A stretch of DNA of 18,133 bases, taken from assembly GCA_020061125.1 (NCBI GenBank), contig JAGUYV010000293.1, positions 1-18,133 of the forward strand, in the 5' to 3' direction. The notes under the pieces are model-generated. The model was not told where the DNA came from. It did no database searches and was given only the letters and a program-made list of their open reading frames with translations. The DNA comes from a bacterium (GTDB lineage Bacteria > UBP15 > UBA6099 > DSWB01). This document shows, one piece after another, positions 1 through 8,013 of this stretch. The stretch's first letter is position 1, and every line of letters starts with the position of its first letter. The position numbers and the translations under genes were made by a program.

Positions 1-894
1 CTCAAATCCATGGCCGGGCGCGGCCTCATCGCCGAGGTGGATGTGCTCGGACGGCCGCGCTACACCCTGCTCCCGGCCGTGCCGGGGTTCATGGAATTCC
101 AGTTCATGCGCGGACAGGAAATCACCCGCGAGCGCGCCGAGGCCGGCCGCCTGTGGCATGAGGCGCTCAACGGCGCGTTCGGCGAGGAAAACTACGGCGC
201 GCCCACAAGCGGCGTGCGCGTGATTCCGCTCAAGAAAACCGTATCCGCGTCCAACCGGACCTTCGGGTTCGAGGACGCGGAACAACTGCTGCGCGCCTCG
301 GGCAGCATCGCCGTGACAGAGTGCGCGTGCCGCAAATCCGCGCAGAAATGCGGCGCGCCCCTGGATGTGTGCTTCATGCTGAACACATCCGCGGACTATC
401 TTGCGGCCAGGGGCCTGGCCGAAAAGATCACCCTGCGCGAGGCGCGGCGCAAACTCGAAAAAGCCGCGGACGCGGGCCTGGTGCACACGGTTTCAAACAC
501 GCGCGCGCCCGTGCAGATTCTCTGCAACTGCTGCTCTTGCTGCTGCGCGTCCCTGCGCGGAGTGACCGGACTGGGCAAACCCGCGGACAACCTGCGCTCG
601 AATTTTGTGTGCGCGCCCGCGCCGGACGGCGATTGCATCTCCTGCGGCGCATGCGCCAAAGCGTGCCCTGTGCAGGCCATCACCGTGGAAAAGAAACGCG
701 CCCCCGTGGTGAACCGGGAGCTGTGCCTGGGCTGCGGCGTGTGCGTGCGGCAATGCCCCACGAACTCCCTGCAACTCAAGCGCAGAAGCCGCTCCGCGCC
801 CCCGCTCAACTCCCTGGAACTGCTCGCCCGCATGGTGTCCGAGCGCGGCAAAACGCCGCGCATCATCCGCGGCCTGCTCAATGATTTGCTCTGA
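1..894 (+). CDS. 4Fe-4S dicluster-domain protein, 5' end outside window
   Basis: The frame is open to the left edge, and Leu-Lys-Ser precedes the first ATG at base 10, so the gene most likely begins upstream. Numbering from that ATG, the protein has a short N-terminal part that reads like the end of a winged-helix (RYTLLPAVPGFMEF, residues 18-30). A first Cys group follows (C105, C107, C114, C121), then a dense group ILCNCCSCCC (170-179), and finally two classical ferredoxin motifs, CISCGACAKACP (209-220) and CLGCGVCVRQCP (239-250), which should each bind a 4Fe-4S cluster. No signal peptide or membrane segment is visible. The likely role is cytoplasmic electron transfer or redox sensing. The two upstream Cys groups could bind further metal. 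The partner enzyme is not in the window. Family assignment is confident, function is not. Confidence 0.85.
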   Translation, partial: LKSMAGRGLIAEVDVLGRPRYTLLPAVPGFMEFQFMRGQEITRERAEAGRLWHEALNGAFGEENYGAPTSGVRVIPLKKTVSASNRTFGFEDAEQLLRASGSIAVTECACRKSAQKCGAPLDVCFMLNTSADYLAARGLAEKITLREARRKLEKAADAGLVHTVSNTRAPVQILCNCCSCCCASLRGVTGLGKPADNLRSNFVCAPAPDGDCISCGACAKACPVQAITVEKKRAPVVNRELCLGCGVCVRQCPTNSLQLKRRSRSAPPLNSLELLARMVSERGKTPRIIRGLLNDLL

Positions 895-980
895 CGCGGC
901 GGCCGTCGCTTACACGAGCGGTTTACTAAAAACCGCGCCCTGGCCTTAGAATGTAAATATCACAGCTTTGCGGAGAGCGC

Positions 981-2006
981 ATGAGAGCATTGACCCGGCA
1001 ATTATCCATCACCGTGTTCGCGCTGTTCCTGGCGGCGCGCGCCCTGGCCGCGCCATCGGATTTCATCCCCCTTGTGCTCGCCGCGCATTCCTTTCCGCTC
1101 CAGGGCGGCCTTGCGGATCGCGTTGGCCCCACGCCCCAGCCGGTCATGGACCTGTTTGCGGAATATGACCGGGACATCATTCCCGAAGACAAGCCCTATC
1201 GCGCCTACACGCCCACCGAGGAGCAGATGCACGACATCAGCGCCGCCATAGCCGCCCTGCCCCGCAGCGTGAGCGAAGCCGCCGCCCCGCGCCTGCTCGG
1301 CATCTATTTCATCGAAAACATGATCGGCAGCGGCTGGACTGAATGGATGATCGGCCCGGACAGGCAGGAGTACTATGTAATCGCGCTCAACGCAGAAGTC
1401 CTTCAACTGAACGCATCGGACTGGATCACGAAAAAAGAGAAAACGGTTTTCAAACCCGACGACCCCGCCATGGATCTGCGCATTGACATCGGCGCGGACC
1501 GCTCCGGATTCTATTACATTTTCTACCACGAGATTGCGCATGTGTACGACTACGCCACGGATGTGACGCCCGGGGAGCCGGGCCAGGCGCCCGCAAAACT
1601 GTTCGAGGAAAAAATCCGCCGGGGCAAGTCCATGCAGGACCAGTTTCCGTTCATGCACGAATACTGGCAAGAATTTCGCAAGCCCGCGCGCGCACACGAC
1701 TTCGAGGGCCGGGCGGCCGTGTCGTTCTACGGACTCGGGGGGCCGAATGTCAACATGTCCGCAGCGCCGGAACTGTACCGCGCGCTCGAGGCCAGCCCGT
1801 TTGTCACGCTCTATGCGTCGCAGAACTGGATGGAGGATTTCGCGGAGCTGTTCGCCGCGTGGATGAGCATTGAGGTTCTGGGCCGGCCGTGGAAACTGGC
1901 GGTGATGCGGAACGGTGAAACGGTGTTCACCATGGAACAGCCGCTGAAACGCGAACCCCTGGCCGCGCGCGCGGCGCTCATGAAAAAAATCCTGTCAATC
2001 GAATAA
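981..2006 (+). CDS. Exported putative zinc metallopeptidase (HExxH)
   Basis: 341 residues. The first 24 form a good signal peptide (basic start, hydrophobic core, ALA-A cleavage site near residue 24), so the protein should be exported. FYHEIAHVYDYATD (181-194) holds an HEIAH motif at 183-187, the usual zinc and catalytic residues of zincin peptidases. WMEDFAELFAAW (283-294) offers a conserved-looking acidic helix whose Glu/Asp (285, 286, 289) could be the third zinc ligand, as in gluzincins. I do not recognise a named family. The ATG at 981 follows GCGGAGAGCGC, a reasonable ribosome site. A weak promoter-like pair (TTTACT 922-927, TAGAAT 947-952, spacing 19) lies upstream. The gene converges on ilvN with only 11 bases between stops and no obvious terminator. 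Export and the HExxH motif are seen directly; peptidase activity is inferred. Confidence 0.72.
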   Translation: MRALTRQLSITVFALFLAARALAAPSDFIPLVLAAHSFPLQGGLADRVGPTPQPVMDLFAEYDRDIIPEDKPYRAYTPTEEQMHDISAAIAALPRSVSEAAAPRLLGIYFIENMIGSGWTEWMIGPDRQEYYVIALNAEVLQLNASDWITKKEKTVFKPDDPAMDLRIDIGADRSGFYYIFYHEIAHVYDYATDVTPGEPGQAPAKLFEEKIRRGKSMQDQFPFMHEYWQEFRKPARAHDFEGRAAVSFYGLGGPNVNMSAAPELYRALEASPFVTLYASQNWMEDFAELFAAWMSIEVLGRPWKLAVMRNGETVFTMEQPLKREPLAARAALMKKILSIE

Positions 2007-2017
2007 GGGCCGCGCGG

Positions 2018-2515
2018 TCAGGTTTTGCCGCCGCCGCGCACGAGCACGACTTTGCCGGTGCGCATGATCTCGATGATGCCGTATTTCTTGAGCAGGCGCT
2101 CCATGGCGTCAATTTTGTCCTGCGCGCCCGTGACCTCGATAATCAGGGACCGTTCGGCGACATCGAGAATTTTGGCGCGGAAGGTGTCGGTAAGCTGCAT
2201 GATCTCGGAGCGCTGCGAGGGGTCGGCGTTCACCTTGATGAGCGTGAGTTCGCGGTCCACGGTGTTGACTTCGGTGATGTCGCTGACCTTGACCACATCC
2301 ACGAGCTTGTTGAGCTGCTTGGTGACCTGTTCAAGAGTGTGATCATCGCCCTCGACCACGATGGTCATGCGGGACAGGTCCGGGGCCTGCGTGGTGCCCA
2401 CGGCCAGGCTGTGGATGTTGAATCCGCGGCGGCCGAAGAGCATGGCCACGCGTGCGAGGACGCCGGGCTTGTTCTCAACCAGCGCCGTGATGGTGTGCCG
2501 TGTCGGAGTTGTCAT
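2018..2515 (-). CDS. ilvN: Acetolactate synthase small (regulatory) subunit
   Basis: 165 residues, the usual length for the regulatory subunit. An N-terminal ACT domain is visible (HTITALVENKPGVLARVAMLFGRR from residue 7, then GFNIHSLAVG), which in the family binds valine and confers feedback inhibition. A C-terminal domain (about 85-160) starts ELTLIKVNAD and carries AKILDVAERSLIIEVTG. It activates the large subunit in the first common step of valine, leucine and isoleucine synthesis. The start lies 7 bases after the ilvB stop, and GGGAGGATTGA, which spans that stop, is the ribosome site. The pair is therefore probably co-transcribed and translationally coupled. Nothing appears broken. Confidence 0.96.
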   Translation of the reverse strand: MTTPTRHTITALVENKPGVLARVAMLFGRRGFNIHSLAVGTTQAPDLSRMTIVVEGDDHTLEQVTKQLNKLVDVVKVSDITEVNTVDRELTLIKVNADPSQRSEIMQLTDTFRAKILDVAERSLIIEVTGAQDKIDAMERLLKKYGIIEIMRTGKVVLVRGGGKT

Positions 2516-2522
2516 GGTCCGG

Positions 2523-4199
2523 TCAATCCTCCCATTCCGTGATCATTTCGTCGAGCGCCGCGCCTTTGGGCACCATGGGCAGCACATTCTGCTCGCGCTC
2601 CACATGGATGTCAATGACGCAGGTTTTCTTGTTTTCGAAGGCTTTGCGAAGCGTGGGCGCGACATCCTTTTTCTGCATGACGGTGTAACCCTCGGCGCCG
2701 TAGGCCTGGGCCACTTTTGCGAAGTCCGGATTGCCCGCGCCCAGTTCCGTTGATGCGTAACGGCGCCCGAAAAACATCTGCTGCCACTGGCGCACCATGC
2801 CGAGGTAGCCGTTGTTCAGAATCACGATTTTCACGGGCAGCTTGTTCTGCACGGCGGTGGCAAGCTCCTGAATGTTCATCTGGATGCTGCCGTCGCCCGC
2901 GATGTCAATGACAAGCGCGTCCGGGCGGCCCACCTGCGCGCCGATGGCTGCGGGGAACCCGTAACCCATGGTGCCCAGGCCGCCGCTGCTCAACCATGTG
3001 CGCGGATTTTTGTTGAGGTAATACTGGGCCGCCCACATCTGGTTCTGGCCCACCTCGGTACACACGATGGCCTCGCCGCCCGTGATTTCATGTATCTGCT
3101 GCACGACATACTCGGGCATGATGGAATCGTCCGAGTCTTTGAACTTCAGGGGATGTTCCACCTTCCAGGTGCGGAGCGCCATGTTCCACTCGTCGTGCTT
3201 CTTGGGCTTAATCTCTTCAATCAGTTCCGTAAGAATGCTCTTGGCGTTGCCCACGATGGGAATTTCCACAGCCACATTTTTCGCGATTTCGGCCGGGTCA
3301 ACATCAATATGTATGATGCGGGCATTACCCGCGAAGGATTCGATGCGGCCAGTGACGCGGTCGTCGAAGCGCACGCCCACGGCCAGGATCACATCCGCGC
3401 TGCACACGGCCTTGTTCGCGTACCAGGTGCCGTGCATGCCGAGCATGCCCAGGGACAGGTCGTGCGTCTCGGGGAACGCGCCCTTGCCCATGAGGGTGTT
3501 GGTCACGGGAATGTCCATGGATTCGGCGAGCTGGCGCACCTCGTCGTGCGCTCCCGCGGAAATCACGCCCCCGCCCACATAGAGCAGCGGGCGCTTTGCA
3601 TTCTGGAGCAGTTTCGCGGCTTTCTTGATCTGCTGCTTGTGACCGGTGATGGTGGGCTTGTAGCCGCGCAGCTCGATGGCTTCGGGATGCTTGAACTTGT
3701 ATTCCATGGCGCAGATGTCCGCGGGCAGATCAATGAGCACGGGGCCGGGGCGGCCCGTGGCGGCGATGTAGAACGCCTCGGCCACGGAGCGGGTGAGCAT
3801 CTCGGGAGTTTTGACCAGGTAGCTGTGCTTGGTGATGGGCATGGTGATGCCGAAGATGTCGGCTTCCTGGAATGAGTCGCGGCCGAGAAGTGTGGTGTTG
3901 ACCTGCCCGGTGAGCGCCACGATGGGCACGGAATCCATCCATGCGTTGCAGATGCCTGTGACCAGGTTGGTGGCGCCGGGTCCGCTGGTGGCGATGCACA
4001 CGCCGACCTTGCCCGTGACGCGCGCGTATCCATCGGCCGCGTGCGCCGCGCCCTGCTCGTGCCTGGTCAGGATGACCTTGATTTTTTTCGACTTGTACAA
4101 CTCATCGAACAACGGGATGACCACACCGCCTGGGATGCCGAAAATCACTTCCACACCCTGGCGCTCCATGGCCTCCACGAGGGCTTGCGCTCCTGTCAT
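2523..4199 (-). CDS. ilvB: Acetolactate synthase large (catalytic) subunit
   Basis: 558 residues, full length for the TPP-dependent catalytic subunit, which condenses two pyruvates to acetolactate, or pyruvate with 2-oxobutyrate. Visible features are the N-terminal pyrimidine-binding domain with the catalytic Glu48 in LTRHEQGAAHAADGYAR, the FAD-binding central domain (GVRFDDRVTGR, 275-285), and the C-terminal TPP/Mg motif GDGS (435-438) to NN (462-463). The start ATG is preceded by GGAAAGGAG about 11 bases upstream. The gene lies 114 bases after the WecA-like gene on the same strand. That gap shows no convincing terminator, promoter or branched-chain leader peptide, so read-through from the polysaccharide genes is possible. 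It is followed immediately by ilvN. Confidence 0.97.
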   Translation of the reverse strand: MTGAQALVEAMERQGVEVIFGIPGGVVIPLFDELYKSKKIKVILTRHEQGAAHAADGYARVTGKVGVCIATSGPGATNLVTGICNAWMDSVPIVALTGQVNTTLLGRDSFQEADIFGITMPITKHSYLVKTPEMLTRSVAEAFYIAATGRPGPVLIDLPADICAMEYKFKHPEAIELRGYKPTITGHKQQIKKAAKLLQNAKRPLLYVGGGVISAGAHDEVRQLAESMDIPVTNTLMGKGAFPETHDLSLGMLGMHGTWYANKAVCSADVILAVGVRFDDRVTGRIESFAGNARIIHIDVDPAEIAKNVAVEIPIVGNAKSILTELIEEIKPKKHDEWNMALRTWKVEHPLKFKDSDDSIMPEYVVQQIHEITGGEAIVCTEVGQNQMWAAQYYLNKNPRTWLSSGGLGTMGYGFPAAIGAQVGRPDALVIDIAGDGSIQMNIQELATAVQNKLPVKIVILNNGYLGMVRQWQQMFFGRRYASTELGAGNPDFAKVAQAYGAEGYTVMQKKDVAPTLRKAFENKKTCVIDIHVEREQNVLPMVPKGAALDEMITEWED

Positions 4200-4313
4200 G
4201 ATGGTGTGTTCTCCTTTCCTGAAAACGCATTGCTCCGGGCAACAGTTATGAACAGAAACGGCGCGGCGCGGGTTCCGGGCATCGGAGCGCGGAACGCCGG
4301 GATCGCGCCGGAG

Positions 4314-5318
4314 TCATACCCTGGTCTGGTTGTAGTCGTACGAATCTTTGAGAAGAAACCAGCAGGTGGCGCCGATGAGAAACAGAACGAGCGGGATCAG
4401 AAGGGCCTGCGAGCGGGGCGCCTTGAGCATGAGGATGGCGGCTGCGCCGAACAGGAAATTGGCCGCGAACAGCACCGTGACCGCGCCCTGGATGCTCAAT
4501 CCCAGGTTGCACAGCCGGTGGCTGGTGTGGTCCTTGCCGCCCTCGGTGATTTTGAGGCCGTGGGTCACGCGCATGATGGTGACCAGCCCGGTGTCGAAAA
4601 TCAACAGGCCCAGAACCACGCCGATGGCCCAGAAATGCACGGTGTTCCGCGGCTCGGCCACGAGCACGCCCATGCCCGCGAGCATGGTGCCCACGAACAT
4701 GCTGCCCGCGTCCCCCAGAAACAGGGTTGCGGGGTGGAAGTTGTGGAACAGGAATCCCATGCACACGCCCGAGAACACGATGGCCGTGAGCGCCACGCCG
4801 GGCTTGCCCGCGAGCAGCGCGAACAGCGCGAAGAAACATGCGCAGATGGCGGCCGTGCCCGAGGAAAGGCCGTCTATGTTGTCAATCAGATTCAGCGCGT
4901 TGATGATGCCCACGATCCAGACAAGGGTGAGGACAGCGTCCACGGGGAAAATGCCCGTGGGCCGCAGCATGTGGCCGCCGGCGATGACCAGAGCCGAAGC
5001 CCCGCCCTGCAGCGCGAGCTTGGCGCCCGGGCTGATGCCCTTGATGTCGTCGAACAGGCCCGCGGCCATCATGAACGACGCGGCCGCGAACAGGGTCCAG
5101 TACTGGCGCAGGTGCGCGCCCCCGTCCACATACAGCATGACCCCGAGAAAGCTCAAGGTCATGGACAGGCCCCCGAGCATGGGCATGCTCGTAAGGTGGA
5201 ACCGCTTTTCGCTCGGGTGGTCTATGATTCCCAGCGCCAGGGACACCCGCGCGAACACGGGTGTGGCCAGAAAATTCACCGCAAAGGCGAGCAGAAAATA
5301 AACTGCGAACTTGTCCAT
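4314..5318 (-). CDS. Polyprenyl-phosphate glycosyl-1-phosphate transferase (WecA/MraY family)
   Basis: 334 residues with about ten hydrophobic segments, an integral membrane enzyme. Family signatures appear in order: GLFDDIKGISPGAK (87-100, Asp pair 90-91), NLIDNIDGLSSG (143-154), FLGDAGSMFVG (200-210) and DHTSHRL (263-269). These are the Mg-binding and uridine-sugar motifs of enzymes that transfer a sugar-1-phosphate from a UDP-sugar to undecaprenyl phosphate on the inner face of the membrane. Context (a sugar dehydrogenase and an epimerase directly upstream, 1 base away) favours a WecA-like role starting a surface polysaccharide or O-antigen unit. MraY of peptidoglycan synthesis is less likely because no mur genes are near. 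The exact sugar substrate cannot be read from the sequence. Confidence 0.9.
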   Translation of the reverse strand: MDKFAVYFLLAFAVNFLATPVFARVSLALGIIDHPSEKRFHLTSMPMLGGLSMTLSFLGVMLYVDGGAHLRQYWTLFAAASFMMAAGLFDDIKGISPGAKLALQGGASALVIAGGHMLRPTGIFPVDAVLTLVWIVGIINALNLIDNIDGLSSGTAAICACFFALFALLAGKPGVALTAIVFSGVCMGFLFHNFHPATLFLGDAGSMFVGTMLAGMGVLVAEPRNTVHFWAIGVVLGLLIFDTGLVTIMRVTHGLKITEGGKDHTSHRLCNLGLSIQGAVTVLFAANFLFGAAAILMLKAPRSQALLIPLVLFLIGATCWFLLKDSYDYNQTRV

Positions 5319-5319
5319 G

Positions 5320-6651
5320 TCAGATCTTGACGATACGGCCGCCGCCGCTCACTTTCACATTCTTTGTCACATTGCGCGTGTCCACGATCAGTTTGGAATT
5401 TTTCACAATGAAGGGAATGTTGAAGCACTCGTGATCCACGAGGATGCACACGCAGTCCTGCTCCGTGAGCAGTTTACGGGACATGCGCGCGGATGTGATT
5501 TTCCCCACGCCGCTTTCCACGCGGAAATACTCGCTGCCATTGCCCACGGCCTTGATGAAAGGATCGTGGTACACCACATTGGCGCCGCGCGACACAAGCT
5601 CGTCAATGACTTTGAGCGCCGGGGAATTGCGCGCGTCGTTAATGTCCTTCTTGAACGCGATGCCCAGCGCCAGGATCTTCGAGCCGCTGATGCTTTTCCC
5701 GTCCTCGTTCAGCGCCTCGAAGATTTTCTGCACCACATAGCGCGGCATGTTGAGGTTGATCTCCGCGGACATCTCGATGAACTTGGTGTAGAAGTCGTAC
5801 TCGCGCGCTTTCCATGACAGGTAGTACGGGTCCACGGGAATGCAGTGGCCGCCCACACCCGGGCCGGGGTAGAAAGGCATGAACCCGAACGGCTTGGACG
5901 ACGCCGCGTCTATCACTTCCCAGATGTCTATGTTCATGCGGTCGCAAAGAAATGTCAGTTCGTTGATGAGCGCGATGTTCACGCTGCGGAAAATGTTCTC
6001 GAGGAGTTTGGTCATTTCCGCGATGCGCGGGTTAGACACCTCAATGATAAGCTGCTGGGCGATGATCTGCGAATACAGGCGCTTCGCCAGCGCCGCGCTC
6101 TGCTTGTCCACGCCGCCGATGACTTTCGGGGTGTTGCGGATGGAGAAATGCTTGTTGCCCGGATCCACACGCTCGGGCGAGAACACCAGGAAAAAGTCCT
6201 TGCCGCACTTGAGGCCGCCCTCTTCGAGGATGGGCAGCACGATCTCCTCGGTGGTGCCGGGATAGGTGGTGCTTTCGAGGATGATGAGCGCGCCCTTCTT
6301 CAGGAATTCCCGGATTCTGCGGCTGGCGTCTATGATGAACGATACATCCGGCTCCTTGAATTTGGAGAACGGCGTGGGCACGCAGATGAAAATCACATCC
6401 ATGTCCGACAGCGCCGAAAAATCGCTGGTTGCCTTGAGGAAGCCCTTGTTCACAACCTGTTTGATGTCGCTGTCTTCGATGTCGGATATGTAGCTCTTGC
6501 CCTGGATGATGGCCCTGCTCTTGCGCTTGTCCGGGTCCACGCCCATGACATGGAATCCCGACTTGGCGAACTCCAGAGCCAGGGGCAGGCCCACATAGCC
6601 CAGGCCCATGACCGCTATCTGCACTTGTTTTTTATCTATTTGCGCTTTCAT
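5320..6651 (-). CDS. UDP-sugar 6-dehydrogenase, WbpA-like
   Basis: 443 residues, normal for the UDP-glucose/GDP-mannose dehydrogenase family, which oxidises the C6 hydroxyl of a nucleotide sugar to a carboxylate with two NAD+. The NAD-binding GLGYVGLPLA is at 16-25, the family motif ESTTYPGTTEE at 126-136, and the active-site Cys270 sits in GPGVGGHCIPVDPYY (263-277). The wording around the catalytic Cys and the C-terminal domain most resembles UDP-N-acetylglucosamine 6-dehydrogenases (WbpA type), but UDP-glucose or UDP-ManNAc cannot be excluded. The start ATG directly abuts the stop of the upstream epimerase, and the next gene begins 1 base after its stop. This indicates one operon making uronic-acid sugars for a surface glycan. 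Confidence 0.92.
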   Translation of the reverse strand: MKAQIDKKQVQIAVMGLGYVGLPLALEFAKSGFHVMGVDPDKRKSRAIIQGKSYISDIEDSDIKQVVNKGFLKATSDFSALSDMDVIFICVPTPFSKFKEPDVSFIIDASRRIREFLKKGALIILESTTYPGTTEEIVLPILEEGGLKCGKDFFLVFSPERVDPGNKHFSIRNTPKVIGGVDKQSAALAKRLYSQIIAQQLIIEVSNPRIAEMTKLLENIFRSVNIALINELTFLCDRMNIDIWEVIDAASSKPFGFMPFYPGPGVGGHCIPVDPYYLSWKAREYDFYTKFIEMSAEINLNMPRYVVQKIFEALNEDGKSISGSKILALGIAFKKDINDARNSPALKVIDELVSRGANVVYHDPFIKAVGNGSEYFRVESGVGKITSARMSRKLLTEQDCVCILVDHECFNIPFIVKNSKLIVDTRNVTKNVKVSGGGRIVKI

Positions 6652-7629
6652 TCAATTCACCTCATAGTGTTCCCGCGCCCAGGCGATGGTTCTGGCCAGG
6701 CCGTCGTCCAGGTCCACTTCAGCCCTGAACCCGAGCATTTCCTGGGCCTTGGACACATCGGGAACGCGCCGCCGCGTGTCCTGATAACTCTTGCCGTACG
6801 CTTTTTCGTAGGGGATGAATTTGATGTCCGCAGTAGTCCCCGTAAGTTTCTTGATGCGCTCGGCCAGTTCGAGAATGGTGATTTCCTTGTTGTTGCCGAT
6901 GTTGAAAGCCTGTCCGATGGCGGCTTTGTGTTCGCCCGTGGCGATGGTGCCTCGCACGGTGTCGCCCACGAAGGTGAAGCACCGGGTCTGCTGCCCGTCG
7001 CCGTGCACGGTGAGGGGTTCGCCGCGGAACGCCTGGGAGATAAAATTGGCCACCACGCTGCCGTAGCCGCTTTCGTCAATGCGCGGGCCGTAGGCGTTGA
7101 AGTACCGCACGATGGACACGGGCAGCCCCTTGTGGTGATACGCGAACGCCAGGTGTTCGTCCAGGGCTTTGGAAGTCGAGTACGACCACCGGTCCACATG
7201 CGTGGGGCCGAGCACGCGCAGCCCGTCTTCTTTGAATGGGATATCCGTGGAACGGCCGTAAATTTCAGATGTGGACGCGAACACCACGCGCTTCCAGTAT
7301 TTGAAGGCGTGTGCGAACACGATTTCCGAGCCTTTCACATTGATGAGAATGCCCTGCAGCGGGTCGTTCACAATGTGCTTCACGCCCACGGCCGCGGCCA
7401 GGTGGTATACCACGGACGCGGATTTAATCAGCTCGTCCATGAGCGGTTCGTTCAGAATCGTGTCGTGAATCAGATGGAACTTCGGGTTCTCCAGGTTGTG
7501 CTCGATATTCTGGATCCTGCCGGTGAGCAGGTTGTCAATGACCGTGACTTCGTATCCGCGTTCCAGAAGCGCGTCGGAAAGATTGGATCCGATCACGCCG
7601 CTGCCGCCGGTGATGAGCGCGTGTTTCAA
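6652..7629 (-). CDS. NAD-dependent sugar epimerase/dehydratase, TTG start
   Basis: 325 residues from a TTG codon at 7629. The start is chosen because the Rossmann fold begins at once (MKHALITGGSGVIG) and AGGGAGG lies about 11 bases upstream. A longer reading from an ATG at 7713 would add 28 basic, low-complexity residues and has no ribosome site. Extended short-chain dehydrogenase features: the glycine motif GGSGVIG (8-14), Ser/Thr in ASTSEIYG (118-125), catalytic YSTSK (Tyr150, Lys154), and FNAYGPR. The sugar-nucleotide half holds VHGDGQQTRCFTFVGD. The fold covers UDP-glucose 4-epimerases, UDP-glucuronate decarboxylases and dTDP-glucose dehydratases; the substrate is not decided here. It is the first gene of the polysaccharide operon, and the following dehydrogenase starts at its stop codon. 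Confidence 0.9.
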   Translation of the reverse strand: MKHALITGGSGVIGSNLSDALLERGYEVTVIDNLLTGRIQNIEHNLENPKFHLIHDTILNEPLMDELIKSASVVYHLAAAVGVKHIVNDPLQGILINVKGSEIVFAHAFKYWKRVVFASTSEIYGRSTDIPFKEDGLRVLGPTHVDRWSYSTSKALDEHLAFAYHHKGLPVSIVRYFNAYGPRIDESGYGSVVANFISQAFRGEPLTVHGDGQQTRCFTFVGDTVRGTIATGEHKAAIGQAFNIGNNKEITILELAERIKKLTGTTADIKFIPYEKAYGKSYQDTRRRVPDVSKAQEMLGFRAEVDLDDGLARTIAWAREHYEVN

Positions 7630-7803
7630 GTGATGTGCCGCCTCCCTGTATATTCGCCGGTCCCCTTGCGCCGTGCGGGCGTCATGCGCGGTTGAAAACC
7701 GCCGGCCGTCCATGCTCCGCCCTGTGTCATAATAACGACAAAGCGTCCCGGCGTCTGTTTTTCGAACGCACGGACGCCGCCGGGCCAGTCTGCATAATCT
7801 AAA

Positions 7804-7832
7804 AGCATACCATTACAGATCCCGATAATCAA
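7804..7832 (-). promoter_or_regulatory. Promoter for the polysaccharide operon
   Basis: Read on the - strand: TTGATT (7832-7827), 17 bases, then TATGCT (7809-7804) preceded by TGG, an extended -10. Each hexamer matches 4 of 6 consensus bases and the spacing is ideal. Transcription would begin near 7797, giving a leader of roughly 168 bases before the TTG start. The -35 box overlaps the U-tract of the upstream terminator. Confidence 0.5.
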
Positions 7833-7863
7833 TAAAAAAAGCAACCCGGTTCATGCCGGTTGC
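7831..7863 (-). terminator. Intrinsic terminator after the 216-residue lipoprotein gene
   Basis: On the - strand GCAACCGG pairs with CCGGGTTGC (8 base pairs with one bulged base, loop about 6; bases 7841-7863), followed by TTTTTTTATT (7840-7831). This is a standard rho-independent terminator. It lies about 150 bases past the stop of the gene at 8014-8664 and separates that unit from the polysaccharide operon. Confidence 0.8.
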
Positions 7864-7882
7864 AGTCTGTATTGCGGGCGAG

Positions 7883-7919
7883 AATCCGGGCGGCCTTGGC
7901 CGGGAACCGCCCGCGGATT
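7883..7919. other. Long stem-loop in the 3' untranslated region
   Basis: AATCC (7883-7887) and GGGCGG (7888-7893) pair with CCGCCC (7907-7912) and GGATT (7915-7919), an 11-bp stem with a 2-base bulge and a 13-base loop. The rest of 7864-8013 shows no open frame I would trust. It lies between the lipoprotein stop and the intrinsic terminator, so it would be part of the 3' UTR. It may only stabilise mRNA, or be part of a small RNA. I could not match it to a known riboswitch. Confidence 0.4.
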
Positions 7920-8013
7920 GCTGCCGTAACCCCCGGCATCAGACCTTAAGCGTTGCCGCTGAAATCGGGGGAATCATCGGCTCTGCAACCATGCATCTGA
8001 TGGCTGCCCGTAA

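Noticed and set aside
4200-4313. Attenuator or leader peptide before ilvB
   Set aside because: I looked for a short Ile/Leu/Val-rich frame and terminator/antiterminator pair and saw neither.
4041-5330. 429-codon plus-strand open frame opposite ilvB and the membrane transferase
   Set aside because: Shadow of two genes with unmistakable family motifs.
5845-7695. 616-codon plus-strand open frame across the dehydrogenase and epimerase genes
   Set aside because: It is antisense to two genes with clear catalytic motifs. Long antisense frames are expected at this GC content, and its protein is compositionally biased without domains.
7626-7844. 72-codon minus-strand small protein in the epimerase leader
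   Set aside because: Its only start is a TTG inside the terminator hairpin and upstream of the likely transcription start, without a ribosome site.
7864-8013. Possible riboswitch (cobalamin-like GC-rich stems)
   Set aside because: The conserved cobalamin-box bases are not present, and the element sits downstream of a gene rather than before one on its strand.
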